From the NCBI GenBank assembly GCA_015499995.1, contig JADNRV010000150.1, positions 1 through 64,000 of the forward strand: 64,000 bases of DNA, given 5' to 3'. Origin of the DNA: Flammula alnicola. Taxonomy: Eukaryota; Basidiomycota; Agaricomycetes; Agaricales; Strophariaceae. Positions 38,001 through 48,622 of the stretch are shown here, in pieces; position 1 is the first letter of the stretch, and every line of letters starts with the position of its first letter. The notes beneath the pieces were generated by a model. It worked only from the letters and a program-made list of their open reading frames with translations. It did not search any database and was not told where the DNA came from. The translations under genes were made by a program, and so were the position numbers.

Positions 38001-38750
38001 GGATAGCTCGTTATCGTGAAGCTCGAGCCAGGCTGCTCGCCCTGACCAATTCTGACCCAAAAACCCTTGACGACTTTCCCGAATTGACCGATGAGGACAC
38101 TTACGCCAAGAATGCTAATTCAGCACGAAACATTGGAGACGGCGCGAAAACTGATAGCTGGATATGGACGTTTGGCCGTCTGAAAGGTCTGAGTCAAGCA
38201 GAACAGGATGATTTTGTCTTTGAAAGTAAGTCACCCAGATTCCTCTTACATATTTAAATGATATCTAATTTCTATCCAACTCCAGCGAAGAAAGTTCAGT
38301 GGTTTCGGGCTCGTGCAGATATGATGCGTTGGGTGGAAGAGCTTGAACTGCTGGAAGAGGAATTTCGCCGCCTGATTCGCAGATTGGAAAAGATGGCATC
38401 CATATGGGAATCTCTCGCATCGATGTCAACTGCTGCCCTCAAATACCCTCCTACCTCATCTTCGGGTACAACCTTGTCTGGTTACTCAGCTTATGCATCT
38501 CGGAAAGCGGCAATGTATCACAAGATGGCTGAGAAGGAACGCCAGCGCTTCAAGGATGCTGGTGGTCAATGGCCTGCAGAGAATGAATCTCTTTCGGAGC
38601 ATGTCCGGAAGCGTCGACCAGCATTGGCCGTCAACTGGACTGAGGTTGACAAAGATCTTGAGAATGAGGAGCTGGAGGAGGTCGAGGTAAGTGTCTATTC
38701 ACCTTTGTCAAGCCACTAATACTCAATCTTCTATTCAGCTTGATACCTGA
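35046..38750 (+). CDS. KDZ transposase with CxC2-type cysteine cluster; one in-frame stop
   Basis: It starts MKQAKKQAKKRTRHHEYD, a basic leader, then after an intron FMDAFRPKFGDILHAML. The cysteine cluster CSCGMTDALRLCHCNDCSF with EPCCASCFIKRHQGMPYHW matches the CxC2 domain found with KDZ transposases. Candidate catalytic acids are D in MKDGHFGLQRL, D in ETYDVACQYY and E in SHGEGIEESWAE, with HLDGHKDDCKYGFSLNY before the last. The C-terminal part (WIWTFGRLKGLSQAEQDDF, then a coiled helix RADMMRWVEELELLEEEF) is typical of the family. After an intron the protein ends in EEVELDT before TGA at 38748-38750. A TGA at 37643-37645 interrupts the frame shortly after HAIKYPPDGSDSSGIPS; the frame resumes at RQSLAVEILSW, downstream of all candidate catalytic residues. 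The copy may be inactive or make a truncated enzyme. Confidence 0.8.
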
Positions 38751-38774
38751 TCTATCTTTGTACATGTCTTGCGG

Positions 38775-39056
38775 CTCCCATTTAAACTGTCCGTTTAAAT
38801 TATTGTTCAAACTGTCTGTTTAAGTTATTGTTCAAACTGTCCGTTCAAATGGCTGTTCAAATAAATCTTTGTTTAAAATGAATTTAAACAGTTTAAACGA
38901 TATTAGTTATGCTCCAATAAATCATATGTTTATTTAAACAGTTTAAACATGTTGTCAACTATCTCGAGGTGAGGGTGCAAGGGTCTGTTTAAACGGCAAA
39001 ATGTTTAAATGGAAAATTACATCGAAGATGGAAAGTGTTTAAATAAAAGTCATGAA
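38775..39056. repeat. Right subterminal TTTAAAC array of the KDZ element
   Basis: Same motif set as the left end (GTCCGTTTAAAT, TTCAAACTGTC, CAGTTTAAAC), including a short tandem unit with TTATTGTTCAAACTGTC repeated near 38800-38845. It starts just after the transposase stop codon at 38750. Confidence 0.75.
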
Positions 39057-39159
39057 GAGTCACGAGCAATATTGCAGGTCTTACAGACGGCCACTGTTGG
39101 TGCTAAGCGAACACACAAGGCAATGAGTTACACGATCACTGAGACTCAAAATTACGCAT

Positions 39160-40269
39160 ACCATTCATGTACTTGATTGTATAAGTGCTGGGATTACCGA
39201 TAGGCTGAAATATAGCGCTGGTAACAGGCTCGGTCGTTTCTAAATGGCGAATAATTGGGTTGTTCAAGTTAGTAAAAGCATTACAAGATTTCGAAAATAT
39301 TTGACATACCGAACACATATGGACTCATGCCTTGGGGAATGTCCGATATCCTCAGGAGCTTTTCAGATTGGGTGGGAGAGAGACTCACGAATTAAAAGCT
39401 TTCAAACGGAAATTATTAGCTGCTTGAATACACTCCGCAGATTTCAGCTACGTACATCTCCGAATTCTAATTTTTCACATACAACTAGCTGGAATGCTCC
39501 TGAGTTTGTGGCTCTTCCGTTCCTAAAGAAAGCGCCGTAGAAATGTAAAAGTTAGTTTAAATAAATAATACTTTTTGTATGAATGGCTCACTCTTCGATA
39601 ATATCCAGTCCTTGAGAGTTCTTTCCTTTAAGATATAAGAGCGTTTCCAAGCCTCGGAGTGGAAGAGTCTCGACGGCCTGGGAAATAAGGTGAAATCAGT
39701 GTGGATCCAATCAATTAAAGGCAGTTTTACCCCTTCCGTAGCGCGCAAGAGCTTTACGGCGACCTGAAAAAAGTAGTATTAGAACCTAGAGGTTCATTCA
39801 ACATGCCTGAAGTTCAACGTACCGCGTCGATAGAAATGTGTATGACTTCACTCGATGCTGTTTTCAACGTAGAGCCAGACTGGATCTGTGAAAGATAATA
39901 ATGTTAAAACATAGGTTGAGATCAACGTTAACTAAATAGTTGCTCACTGTCAACCCTAGGGATGCCGCTGTGTCCCTATACATGTAATAATGAATACAAT
40001 AACCACAATTGGCTCTCAGTGAAATCAATGTACGTGTAGGTTTTCATCCTGCATAGTCCATGAGCAAGTCTCATGCGATCAATGAAGATAGAAATTAACG
40101 AACCAGGCATCGGCCTTCTCGACAGACTTGGCACTGTCGCTTGCAGCCAATTGGGCGAGGAGGGTGCAATCGACCACGTCGGTCTAGGCAGTCAAACAAA
40201 ACTTAGCTCTAGAGGATTCATGTACGTGTCAAGGACTTTATTTACCTTATCCTGGTCTGTTATCTGACC
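39160..40269 (-). pseudogene. Family F protein, copy 3, split by the KDZ element
   Basis: Exons read leftward: GQITDQDK (40246-40269), CTLLAQLAASDSAKSVEK, an exon with SEVIHISIDA, GAFQLVVCEKLEFGD and TTEPVTSAIFQPIGNPS. They match in order copy 2 segments TGISDQNK, STLLAQLAASGRYDRL, NTAISVDA, EANFQLGVCSEDRDK and TDETITNVLFTKIRSG. After an intron donor at about 39160 the sequence reaches the KDZ right end (39062); the family's last exon is found beyond the left end at 24379-24485. The first exon is not identified with confidence (a candidate lies at 40330-40480). It is more diverged than copies 1 and 2 and is now certainly disrupted. Confidence 0.6.
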
Positions 40270-41591
40270 CTGCAAAGATATCAGATATCATTTCAAACTA
40301 TACACAAGTGAAGACAATTACTGACACTCTTTCCAGGGACAAAGCAGAAGATGTGGGTATTTACAACAGCAAAGTCAGAAAGTGTATTTTTAGTCTTCTG
40401 ATCCATAGTGAATTTCCTGGGGATGCTAGGATGGCGAGGGCGAGGAAATGAGCATATCGATCTTATAGCTTCTCTCATGTTTGAATCTGTTGAAGTAATG
40501 CCGCAACTATCCCATTCTCATGGATGTCGCAGTATCTCTAATCGAGACGAAGTGGGATATTTGTCCTCGGCATTACACGCAGGCCGTTCCTAATTTTATC
40601 TTGAGACAGACAGTATGTTTTGTCGATTTCCCGGAAAAGGCTTTCAGGTACGATCACAAGCCCAAACATGGGCTTCATGTTTCCAAAAGTGGGTTTGTCG
40701 ATCAAGCGCCACATCCCAAATCCCTTATCGACCGTGACCCAAAGTAAAATGCCGATGAGACAATGGATTTTTTTGCACGAGGTGCAATCTTTCCTGCGTA
40801 GAAGACAAGGTTATGTCCATGACTTAATTTAACGCATGTGGCGTGAACAGCTACATCATGCATAACGGCTGACTTCTGGTTCTCATTGGGCACCGGTGAA
40901 GTTTGAGATACATATCCGAGTCTCTCACCTCCGCTAAAATTATGAGGTATCATGCAGTAGCTTTGGGCATAATAACTATGCGTAGTTATAATGATGGATA
41001 TTTCGAAGTGAAACCGTTGAGGTATCACACGCAACTCGGAAGCTAGGTACTGGAAGTTGATGGAAAAACTAGACCTTAAATTCACTTGATATGCCTAAGG
41101 TGAGGTCTTTATCTCTGTCTCTTACGGCAACTTTGCTTGATATTTCAGCGCACTACTTATGGTTGAGATAAGACCACAGTCATATCGTTAGAAATTTCCT
41201 AAATTACTACCCTTGCTGACATGGTGTAACCACGATGTTAACCATTTCATATTTTTACTAACGGTATTTCCGGGAACTGTGGGATAAACATTCAGGTGGA
41301 AGGAGTTGTAAAATATGCAGCATAGCTTTCAAAATCCCGGTGTATTGAAATCCCGATCTTTAGCGATAAAAGGGGCACAAATGATATTCGGTTGCAGGAC
41401 GTCAAGAAACCCCGGGACTGGGAATTTTTTTCCCGACATGTTGAATGATAACGTAGGTCGACGGATGTGCCCAAGTCCCAAAAGATGATTTCCAGTTATA
41501 TCTCTTCTTCGATGTATAAATACTGCGAGAGAGATCGCTGAAGTCCCAGCAAACCAACCTCACAAAGCGCACCATATCACACATTTCTACA
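40270..41591. other. Region between divergent family F copies 3 and 2
   Basis: Contains the likely first exon of copy 3 and the promoter of copy 2. A minus-strand frame at 40640-40960 encodes segments such as SSAFYFGSRSIRDLGCGA and, in another frame, KPTFGNMKPMFGLVIVPES, which look like fragments of a decayed gene I cannot name. Confidence 0.35.
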
Positions 41592-43106
41592 ATGGCTTTT
41601 TTCTCAATCCAAGACCTTGTTCTAAGCTCTGCTCCCAGCGATTTCTCCACGTCTGCCGGCGAGGATGCCACTGCGTCAGTCGGCAGCGGCCAGGCTACTG
41701 CATTCGTTGTATGTGCTCGTGCTGCAGACATGTTCCTAGACTAATGCAGTCTTTCTTCTGTAGACTGGGATCTCTGATCAGAACAAGGTAGGCATTATTG
41801 GTCAACGCTTGAACCACTCGAGCACGTGGTTAAAACATTCATCGAATGTGAATTTAGAAAGATGTAATGAACTCCACATTGTTGGCCCAGCTTGCTGCGT
41901 CTGGCCGATATGATCGCTTGAAACAGACCGACAAATGGTAAGCATGGTCTTCACCATTATCCTAGACTTTAGCTCATGAAAATTTAATAGGTATGACTTC
42001 TACAAGTAAGTTTGCGTCGATTCCTTGCGGGCCACTTGCTTTTTTACTCATCTAGAGCAATATAGATCTGTTCTCGAGGGCCTCGGCTGGGATGTAAGTT
42101 CCAATCTGACAAGTGTTCAATTTTATAACTCGCTTCTTTTCTAGGTCACGAACTTCAGATTCGACGATCACTCTATTGGAAATACCGCTATTTCGGTTGA
42201 TGCCATTGTCGTTGATTTTTTGAAGACTTTTATGGATGTACGAAGCCCGTCTCAGGTGTAGACTAGTGACACTGACAGACCTTCATCTACCAACGATAGC
42301 CTGAGCAGCTGGAACTCATGACGCGCGTCATCGCCGCCTTGGAAAACTCCAAAGATCCCTCTGTTAACATCTTTACTAGGTAAGCCATTGATCGTCAACT
42401 TTACGCTGAAAATCATGGCGACGATGGACCCACACGTCCTTGCAGCTCTAGTGCGAACGACCATGAAGCCAACTTCCAGTTAGGAGTCTGCAGCGAAGAT
42501 CGCGATAAGAATGTAGGTATTCTCTGTGTTGTTCAAAGGATCCTACCTAACATACTGGTTCTTAGATTATGTTCTGTGAGTGTTGATAGATCTTGGCGCA
42601 GTAAACGCAACTCTCATATGGTTGGACAATATAAAAGCCATTGGCGCATTCGCCTACAGTAAGTGAAAGACGACAAGCTTGAAAGAGATGTACTAAAGAG
42701 AGCTGTGAATTTCAGCTACTGACGAGACGATCACAAATGTGCTCTTCACCAAGATTCGTAGCGGTTCCGCATCGTTCAGGAATGGTAAGCCATCATCGCC
42801 AAACGCTCTTAATGAACAATAATCCGTAAATGCATGTCCCAACGCAATAGCCTTCCAGAAGATGACCCATGAGTATCCTCCTGAGCCAAGTTGAATTAAA
42901 ATAGATACTAACAGGATAAAATATCAGTCGACAAGCAGGTCTACGCGGAGGTTCGTCAGACAGTCCTTGAAAAGCTTGGGACAAACGCCCAGGTATGCAG
43001 CTACTAGATTTGGTCGCGAAGATTAATACTGACACACCATTGGGCCTACACGCAGACTTTGATCAGAAACCTCGTCCTCCTCCCTCCCAAGAACTCGAAG
43101 AAGTAG
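41592..43106 (+). CDS. Family F protein, copy 2 (apparently intact)
   Basis: Function unknown. Exon 1 is 41592-41708 (MAFFSIQDLVLSSAPSDF to ATAFV). It is followed by very small exons: TGISDQNK, KDVMNSTLLAQLAASGR, YDFYK (about 14 nt), LEGLGWD, VTNFRFDDHSIGNTAISV, PEQLELMTRVIAALENSK, SSANDHEANFQLGVCSED, then segments with NATLIWLDNIKAIGAFAYS, TDETITNVLFTKIRSGSAS, DKQVYAEVRQTVLEKLG and TLIRNLVLLPPKNSKK, stop TAG at 43104-43106. The predicted protein is about 240 residues, soluble, without signal peptide or cysteine pattern. Exon borders from 42530 to 42700 are uncertain. All blocks recur in copies 1 or 3, which argues that the gene is or was functional. The tiny exons make automated annotation likely to miss it. 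Confidence 0.65.
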
Positions 43107-43981
43107 GCTGCGACTCCGCCTACCTGCATCGTGCCATGGACAGTGTCATATTGGACTTGAAGGAAGAAGGGAGAGGCCGTCAATAGTGTCATATTACCAG
43201 TGTCGTTTAACGAGTGGTTTCAATGGTATTCGTCTATAAGTGGGTGATATTTTGGTATTTGGTTCGTCTGGAAAAGCCCCTCGCGTGACTCCGCGATTGC
43301 TAGACAGAGGTCGAGGGGTGTGTGGGTCCATCAGTCAAAGTATAAAAAAGGCTGATCAGTTGCGTCAATATGATTTTTGCACAGAGAGAGCGGACTCGGT
43401 AGAGGTCATTATTCACTTGGCTTTTCTAGCCGACTCGGAGACTCCCGTTCATTTTATAGCCATTCGTGTACCTAAGACACAGTGATAGGTCCAGATACTG
43501 GATGTTGACTGACTCACCTATGAGGAGTTTGAGACTCCTTTATGTGCTAGGAATTGAACCTGGGAGGACGGAGCTAATTGCGGGGTCATGACAATGGAGG
43601 GACTGACTCCAACCAAACTCCAACAAGTCTCCGAGTCCTCTCCTTCAGAGCTTGATGTCAAATGAAGCTTGAAGCTTGAAGGCTTGTCCAAATTTCAATC
43701 GAAGACAGATATGAGGGAGGCAGGTGCTGGTGGTTGACTGGTAAGATAGCCGCCTCCAATTCTGGCAGGACATCAGTTTCCCAGGACTATCTGGCTAAAC
43801 AAAGTCCGTTCTATGATACTTAGTCAAAGGGCAATTCGGAAGTCGACACCAAGCTTCAAGCTTCAAGTCCTATAAAGGTATTCATCCTAAATCATTGCAA
43901 TTTTGAACTACACACGAAGCAACTAAAAATCACGATAGAACTTTTAAACGAGGCCTAAGTTTAACATGAATCACCAATGTA
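43107..43981. other. Intergenic with tRNA-like B-box segment
   Basis: No supported gene. At about 43553-43570, read on the minus strand, CCCAGGTTCAATTCCTAGCA resembles a polymerase III B box. A related segment lies at about 46155-46175, so the two flank the oxygenase gene. Inverted AAGCTTCAAGC motifs occur near 43661 and 43853. Confidence 0.35.
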
Positions 43982-46006
43982 TCAAGTGCGCATCTCAGCA
44001 GGAAGAACATTTGCGACAAGACACACTTCACCGTATGCGTGACCAATAGACGCTTCGTTGCCATAGGCAATGTACAAACTCTGGAAGGCGTTGGAAGCAC
44101 TCAGGGATTTGATCCACGCGATGCTAACAACATCATCGGCGTCATTATCGTATGTCGGCGCCCCGCCGTCGTCCTTTGCCATGATACCCACGGTGTTCTC
44201 CTTAAGATAAGTCAAAATATCATCTTCAATCTGGTCCTCAGCCTCGAGATCTGCAAAGGCGTCAAGCAAATAAACATGGTGCTCTTTGGCTCTTTCGTCT
44301 GACATGTATAGGGCCTTGAGGCAGACTTTGAGGGAAAGGCTTTCACAAAGTTGCTTGACAAGGGCATCAGTCCCCTTGAGACGCTTCTCAATATCGGACA
44401 GGCGCGTGGAAGAAGGGTTGAAAGGGTATCTGTGCGAAAGTCCGAACCCAAGAAAGCCCCCATATGGGAGAAATTTCGGGTCCGCAATAGTGATGTGCCA
44501 GCTCCGGCTTGGCCTGAAAGCCCCGGCTTTGGCCCGGCTTTAGGCGGCTCAGGCTTGGTCAAATCACGAGCCGGGCCAAAAGCCGGAAATCAGGCTTGGC
44601 CCGGCCCGGCTTTGGCTCAAGCCGGGGCTTTGCTGACAAATTAGCTAAAACATAATATAATAAAAATATTTTGATATCTACACGTAGATGCAACTCTAAA
44701 GTACATATTTAACTAATATACGGGTGCCTAAGGCATGTTGTCAACGTGCAATACCACCTGCAACCTGTTTTCGCACCCAAAATGAACATTGATGGTATTT
44801 CAAACTCAGCCGGACTTGTCCGTCAATGCATGGCCACATTACCACACGATCAAGTCGTCATCAAACTGACTTTAAAACTATTATTAGACCAAACTTTCGT
44901 GAAAGTACAGTACAAAAGTAAGTTTTGGTTACTCAAAGGTCAATTTTTCTCCGTTTAAATTCAACAAAAATCCTGCAGAAAGCCCCGGCCTGGGCCGACG
45001 GCTCGGGCTTTTCAAAACTTCAGGCCGGGCCAAAGCCGGCTCCAGGCCAATACCTTTGGCCCGGCTTGGCCCGGCTTCTTTGGGCCCGGCTTGGCTCGGC
45101 TTCTGGCCTCAGGCCGGAGCCGGCACATCACTAGTCCGCAAGCACAGATTGCAAAGTGGATTTCATCCGAGCAAGAGTGTTATCGACTCCGACGACGGCA
45201 GATGGAGGGAACCTTGACACTTGCTTCGCGTAGTATAGATTGTAAGTGAGTGTGACGCGATATCCTGAAGTTACGGGGGTAACCTCGTGCTCGACGTCGC
45301 TGAAGAAGGCAACAAATGCAGCATGTGGAGAGGTTGGAGTAGAGACAGCCTTGGCGGAGTCGAAGGTCCACTCGCGTCCGCGATGGCGGAAGACAAGAGA
45401 TCCACCCTCGTGCCGGGTAGGAAGCACGACAACGAGTGAGCCGAACATCGTATCACTTCGCGGGGTGTCGACATGGGCCTTGAAGAAAGATCCAGGACCT
45501 AACAATAAATCATTAATCTAGAGGCCGAGAAAGGTGAACTGGTACTATTGACGTACCATAAACGTTGAGCTTGTACAGCTCAATCTTCATGGAGTTCGGG
45601 GAAATCTTTTCCTTGAGAAGTGAGTCGATGATGATGCCGATGATGTCGCAGCTCATCGGAGAGAACTGGGTCGCAAACTGTCCTGCATCCATCTTGCCCG
45701 CCTGGCGATATGACTCGTCCAGAACGTCTTTTTGATCAACACCGAAAGATGCTGGTTGGCACGCCTTCGCAAGAGCCTCGAGCTGAGCGTCTGCCACGTT
45801 GGAGAAGTCAAGTGCCCTGAGAGATATAATCAGGATAGGAACAAATGGTATGTCTGTTATCTGTCTTACTCTGCGTTATCTCCTGAGCGATAGAAGACGG
45901 TCGATGTTGTCGAATCGAGAGGGACAGAGCCAGTGCAATATGGAAGCTCGTCAATTTCCGCAAAAGCGGCTTTCAAAGAGGAGAGAGCTGAGACAGTAGA
46001 GGTCAT
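43982..46006 (-). pseudogene. 2OG-Fe(II) oxygenase gene interrupted by a hAT-type element
   Basis: Transcribed leftward from MTSTVSALSSLKAAFAEID at 46006. An intron follows SGDNAE, then FSNVADAQLEALAKACQ and MSCDIIGIIIDSLLKE. After a second intron the catalytic core reads GSFFKAHVDTPRSDTMFGSL (HxD iron ligands), ending with FFSDVEHEVTPVTSGYRVTL (distal His and the 2OG-binding Arg). This is the fold of prolyl-hydroxylase-like fungal oxygenases. At codons for SVLAD the frame meets a 646-bp element (44488-45133) flanked by GTCCGCAA. Beyond the element the frame resumes exactly with PKFLPYGGFLGFGLSHRYPF and runs to a stop at 43982 (VLPAEMRT). Upstream of the insertion the catalytic domain is complete; a truncated protein could still be made. 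Confidence 0.75.
44488..45133. mobile_element. Non-autonomous hAT-type element, 646 bp
   Basis: Ends are TAGTGATGTGCCAGCTCCGG on the left and, reading inward on the other strand, TAGTGATGTGCCGGCTCCGG on the right. The exact 8-bp duplication GTCCGCAA is at 44480-44487 and 45134-45141. Both subterminal 150 bp are arrays of GGCCCGGCTT/AAGCCGGGCC. The AT-rich core has no transposase. The exact duplication and the intact flanking frame suggest a young insertion. Confidence 0.9.
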
Positions 46007-47692
46007 TGCGAGATTGTGTTGAACTGGAGAATTCTGAAGAGCTCAGTGCGTTTTTATAGCAGGGCGTTCCGCTTATGTAACCTAAGAAACTTGGGGTCCA
46101 CAGGACAATTTGGGCTATATTGACTCTGACTCACACTTCGATGAAGGGTTTATGCCAGGAATTGAACCTGGGCAGAGGGAGTCATGACGGGACCAGACTG
46201 GGGACGTAAAAGAATGATCGATCGATCCTCGAGGTACCTCCGAGTCAATAACACTGCATTGATTCGAGGACAAGTCGGATATGAGAAATCCGCCTCACCG
46301 CCTCATGTCCGGACTCCGCCTCACTGTCCGCCTCATATGACTTGGGTCCAGTATCATATATTGACAGTACATGTACTAGGTACTGCTAAGAGAACACATT
46401 TGACTAATTCAACCCAACCAAAATCTCATCGAGAAAGCTGTGGTGCCTGAAAAATTAAAATATTTGAAGGCATAGCGATGGCAGCTAACTGAAATTGTTC
46501 AAATAATCGACTGGTACTGTTGTTATTCCTTTCACGAAGCAGCAGTGTATTCCACTGGATGGTGGGAAGAAGTCCTGGTCGTTGTAAAGTAATGGGCCTT
46601 TCACGGTGATAATAGGGTAAAAAAAAAGTGATATTCACGGTGTTAAGTTACAGCGAATGGACGGGTATGGAAATTCCAGAAAGTCACGTCGACGGGCAGG
46701 GTTCCTTGCAATGAACCTGCGGTCCTACGGCCAGTAATATCATGGAAAGTAGGTGGGGGGACATTGGTTGTACTCGCAAATAGCTGCGGTGCGAGCCTAA
46801 CGAATTTAGGCAAGGCGGTGCAGCCCAGCGTTGGCGGTTGGTGTCGCTCTCCTTGGTGCATGGGGTGTAAGCAGGAATTCGATCGCGTTGTCGTTCTTTG
46901 CGTCGCTTGTACACGTCTTCCAACGAGCCGGGGATACCAGAGCCACGGTGGAGACCACGTCAACTCCTTGATCCAGACTGAAAGAATGCCAATCGTAACT
47001 AGGAATGCAAAAGACCTTCAATCAACGAGTTACTCAGAAAATGAATGGTGGTATACCAATACTCACGACGCGGTAACTCACGACTCGGACGCGGTCAGTC
47101 AGCGCTACACATCTGGCATACTGAGCTTCCCGTCATAGTGAGCAAGGGATGATCCAAATAGAGGCGTGATGTCGGGTGCAATATATGTGGCCTCGTTTAG
47201 TTTTGCGAATGGCGGGTGAGGCCAGGTGAGGTGAACATGAGCAACGATGGTGGAGGACGACAAGCAAGCTAGCAAGCGTTGATGGGGAGCGATCCTATAT
47301 TTAGACATGATGATCGACCAAAGCAAAATAACCATTTTCGTCATGCTCTCTGCAGATTTGGAGAAAATTGTTTTCAGTGAGAATGTAATAGGTAGAAGTG
47401 ATCGTCGAGGCTATGAAATTATGGGAATGGATATATAATGTGTGCAGGGGACGAAAACAGAGGATTTCGGTGGCCGGACAATGAAGCGCAGTCCGGCCTG
47501 AAGCGGTGAGGCGGATTTCTCAATTCCGACTTTCTCTGATTGATTCGACCACGCGTCAGCTTCTTTTTCCAATTCTCTGACTCAAGTTTTTCACTTTTCA
47601 GGCGGTTCCTCTCGCCGTTTCCGAATCCAAACCTCAACGTCTCCAATAAGGTAAGCCCTGCGACACCACACGTGCCATCTGCCAATGATCTG
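46007..47692. other. No well-supported gene; weak minus-strand frames
   Basis: A minus-strand frame at 47105-47344 begins MTKMVILLWSIIMSKYRIAP. After a possible intron it could join 46640-47000 frames, but the alternatives (LDQGVDVVSTVALVSPA versus another frame) cannot be decided and no family is recognised. A 5' leader-like segment with a GT-AG-type boundary occurs at 47560-47660. Confidence 0.3.
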
Positions 47693-47699
47693 GGCCGTG

Positions 47700-48622
47700 T
47701 ATGACTGCCCAGGTGCACTTTTATTCCCACGCGCGCGCGCGCGCGAGTTGTGTCTGTGTGTGCACCCGAGGTGGCCTCAACTCAAGTAAAACTACAATTC
47801 CGTCAGGCTGTCAGCTCATTGGACCTCCCTCCGTATATTTATTAGTTGTAAATAGTGTTTATCACCATTTGTTAACCCAAAATGAAGTGAACGGAACCAT
47901 TTTTGACAATGGTCAAACACTTTCCCACGGGTGCTACAATCTCTACCGAGAAAGCATTTGGGAGTTCAATGGAGAAATTTGAAGGCGACAATCCTTTCGT
48001 CAAATCTATTATAGCAATAATTTAAATTTCTTACAAGTTTTATATTAAAGACCTCTTAATAGCAGATTAATTTTTACATTCAGACTTTGGTGTATGCATG
48101 CCTCCACTGTCCAGGCTGACTCAAATCCAAAATCTCTGAACCTTCAGTCAACCTACAATGGCCTTGAAAATAAATGAATAGACCTTTCCACAACTATTTT
48201 TTTTAGAAAATATTAATATTTGTTGAACCTTAAGCAGGTCTTAATGATAGTCTTTTAGATTTGAGGTGCATGAGGCCTTCAAAGTGTAACTAAGCTCAAA
48301 TTGTAAGAAATTTAGATTATTGCTACAAAAGAATCACCTTCAAATTTCTCCCCTGAACTCCCGGATGCTTTCACGGTAGAGATTGTAGCACCCGTGGGAA
48401 AGTGTTTGACCATTGTCAAAAATGGTTCCGTTCACTTCATTTTGGGTTAACAAATGGTGATAAACACTATTTACAACTAATAAATATATGGAGGGAGGTC
48501 CAATGAGCTGACAGCCTGACGGAATCGTAGTTTTACTTGAGTTGAGGCCACCTCGGGTGCACACACAGACACAACTCGCGCGCGCGCGCGCGTGGGAATA
48601 AAAGTGCACCTGGGCAGTCATA
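47700..48622. mobile_element. Foldback element with about 335-bp inverted arms
   Basis: The arms (about 47700-48035 and 48290-48622) are near-identical reverse complements starting TATGACTGCCCAGGTGCAC. Each includes a long GC dinucleotide run (at about 47730 and 48578). The spacer of about 255 bp is AT-rich with no transposase. GGCCGTG flanks both sides (47693-47699 and 48623-48629), a 7-bp direct duplication. Long arms suggest a Mutator-like or foldback element, but the 7-bp duplication is atypical for either. The 93-codon open frames in each arm mirror each other and are not considered genes. Confidence 0.85.

Larger units (their letters stand above)
24525..39062 (+). mobile_element. KDZ-superfamily DNA transposon, 14.5 kb, with TET/JBP cargo
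   Basis: Bounded by the 8-bp duplication CGAGCAAT at 24517-24524 and 39063-39070. Just inside, the two ends are imperfect inverted repeats sharing TTCATGA, then AAAC-rich and CATCTT blocks (left from 24532, right from 39056 inward). Each end carries an array of TTTAAAC/GTTTAAAT motifs. Genes inside: unknown cargo 1 (minus, 25174-27396), unknown cargo 2 (plus, 28105-29217), TET/JBP dioxygenase (plus, 33060-34730) and KDZ transposase (plus, 35046-38750). Between cargo 2 and TET/JBP lies about 3.8 kb of decayed sequence including a FUSC-like fragment. The target was family F copy 3, whose two parts flank the element. Zisupton-type KDZ elements are known to make 8-bp duplications. Confidence 0.85.

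Noticed and set aside
24532..39056. TTTAAAC arrays as a CRISPR array or replication origin
   Set aside because: Spacing is irregular, motifs are short and half-palindromic, they occur at both ends of a KDZ element, and the DNA is eukaryotic.
47701..48621. Two near-identical 93-codon open frames on opposite strands
   Set aside because: They are the two arms of the foldback element read in mirror image; the duplication of the frame is explained by the inverted repeat, and there is no family resemblance.
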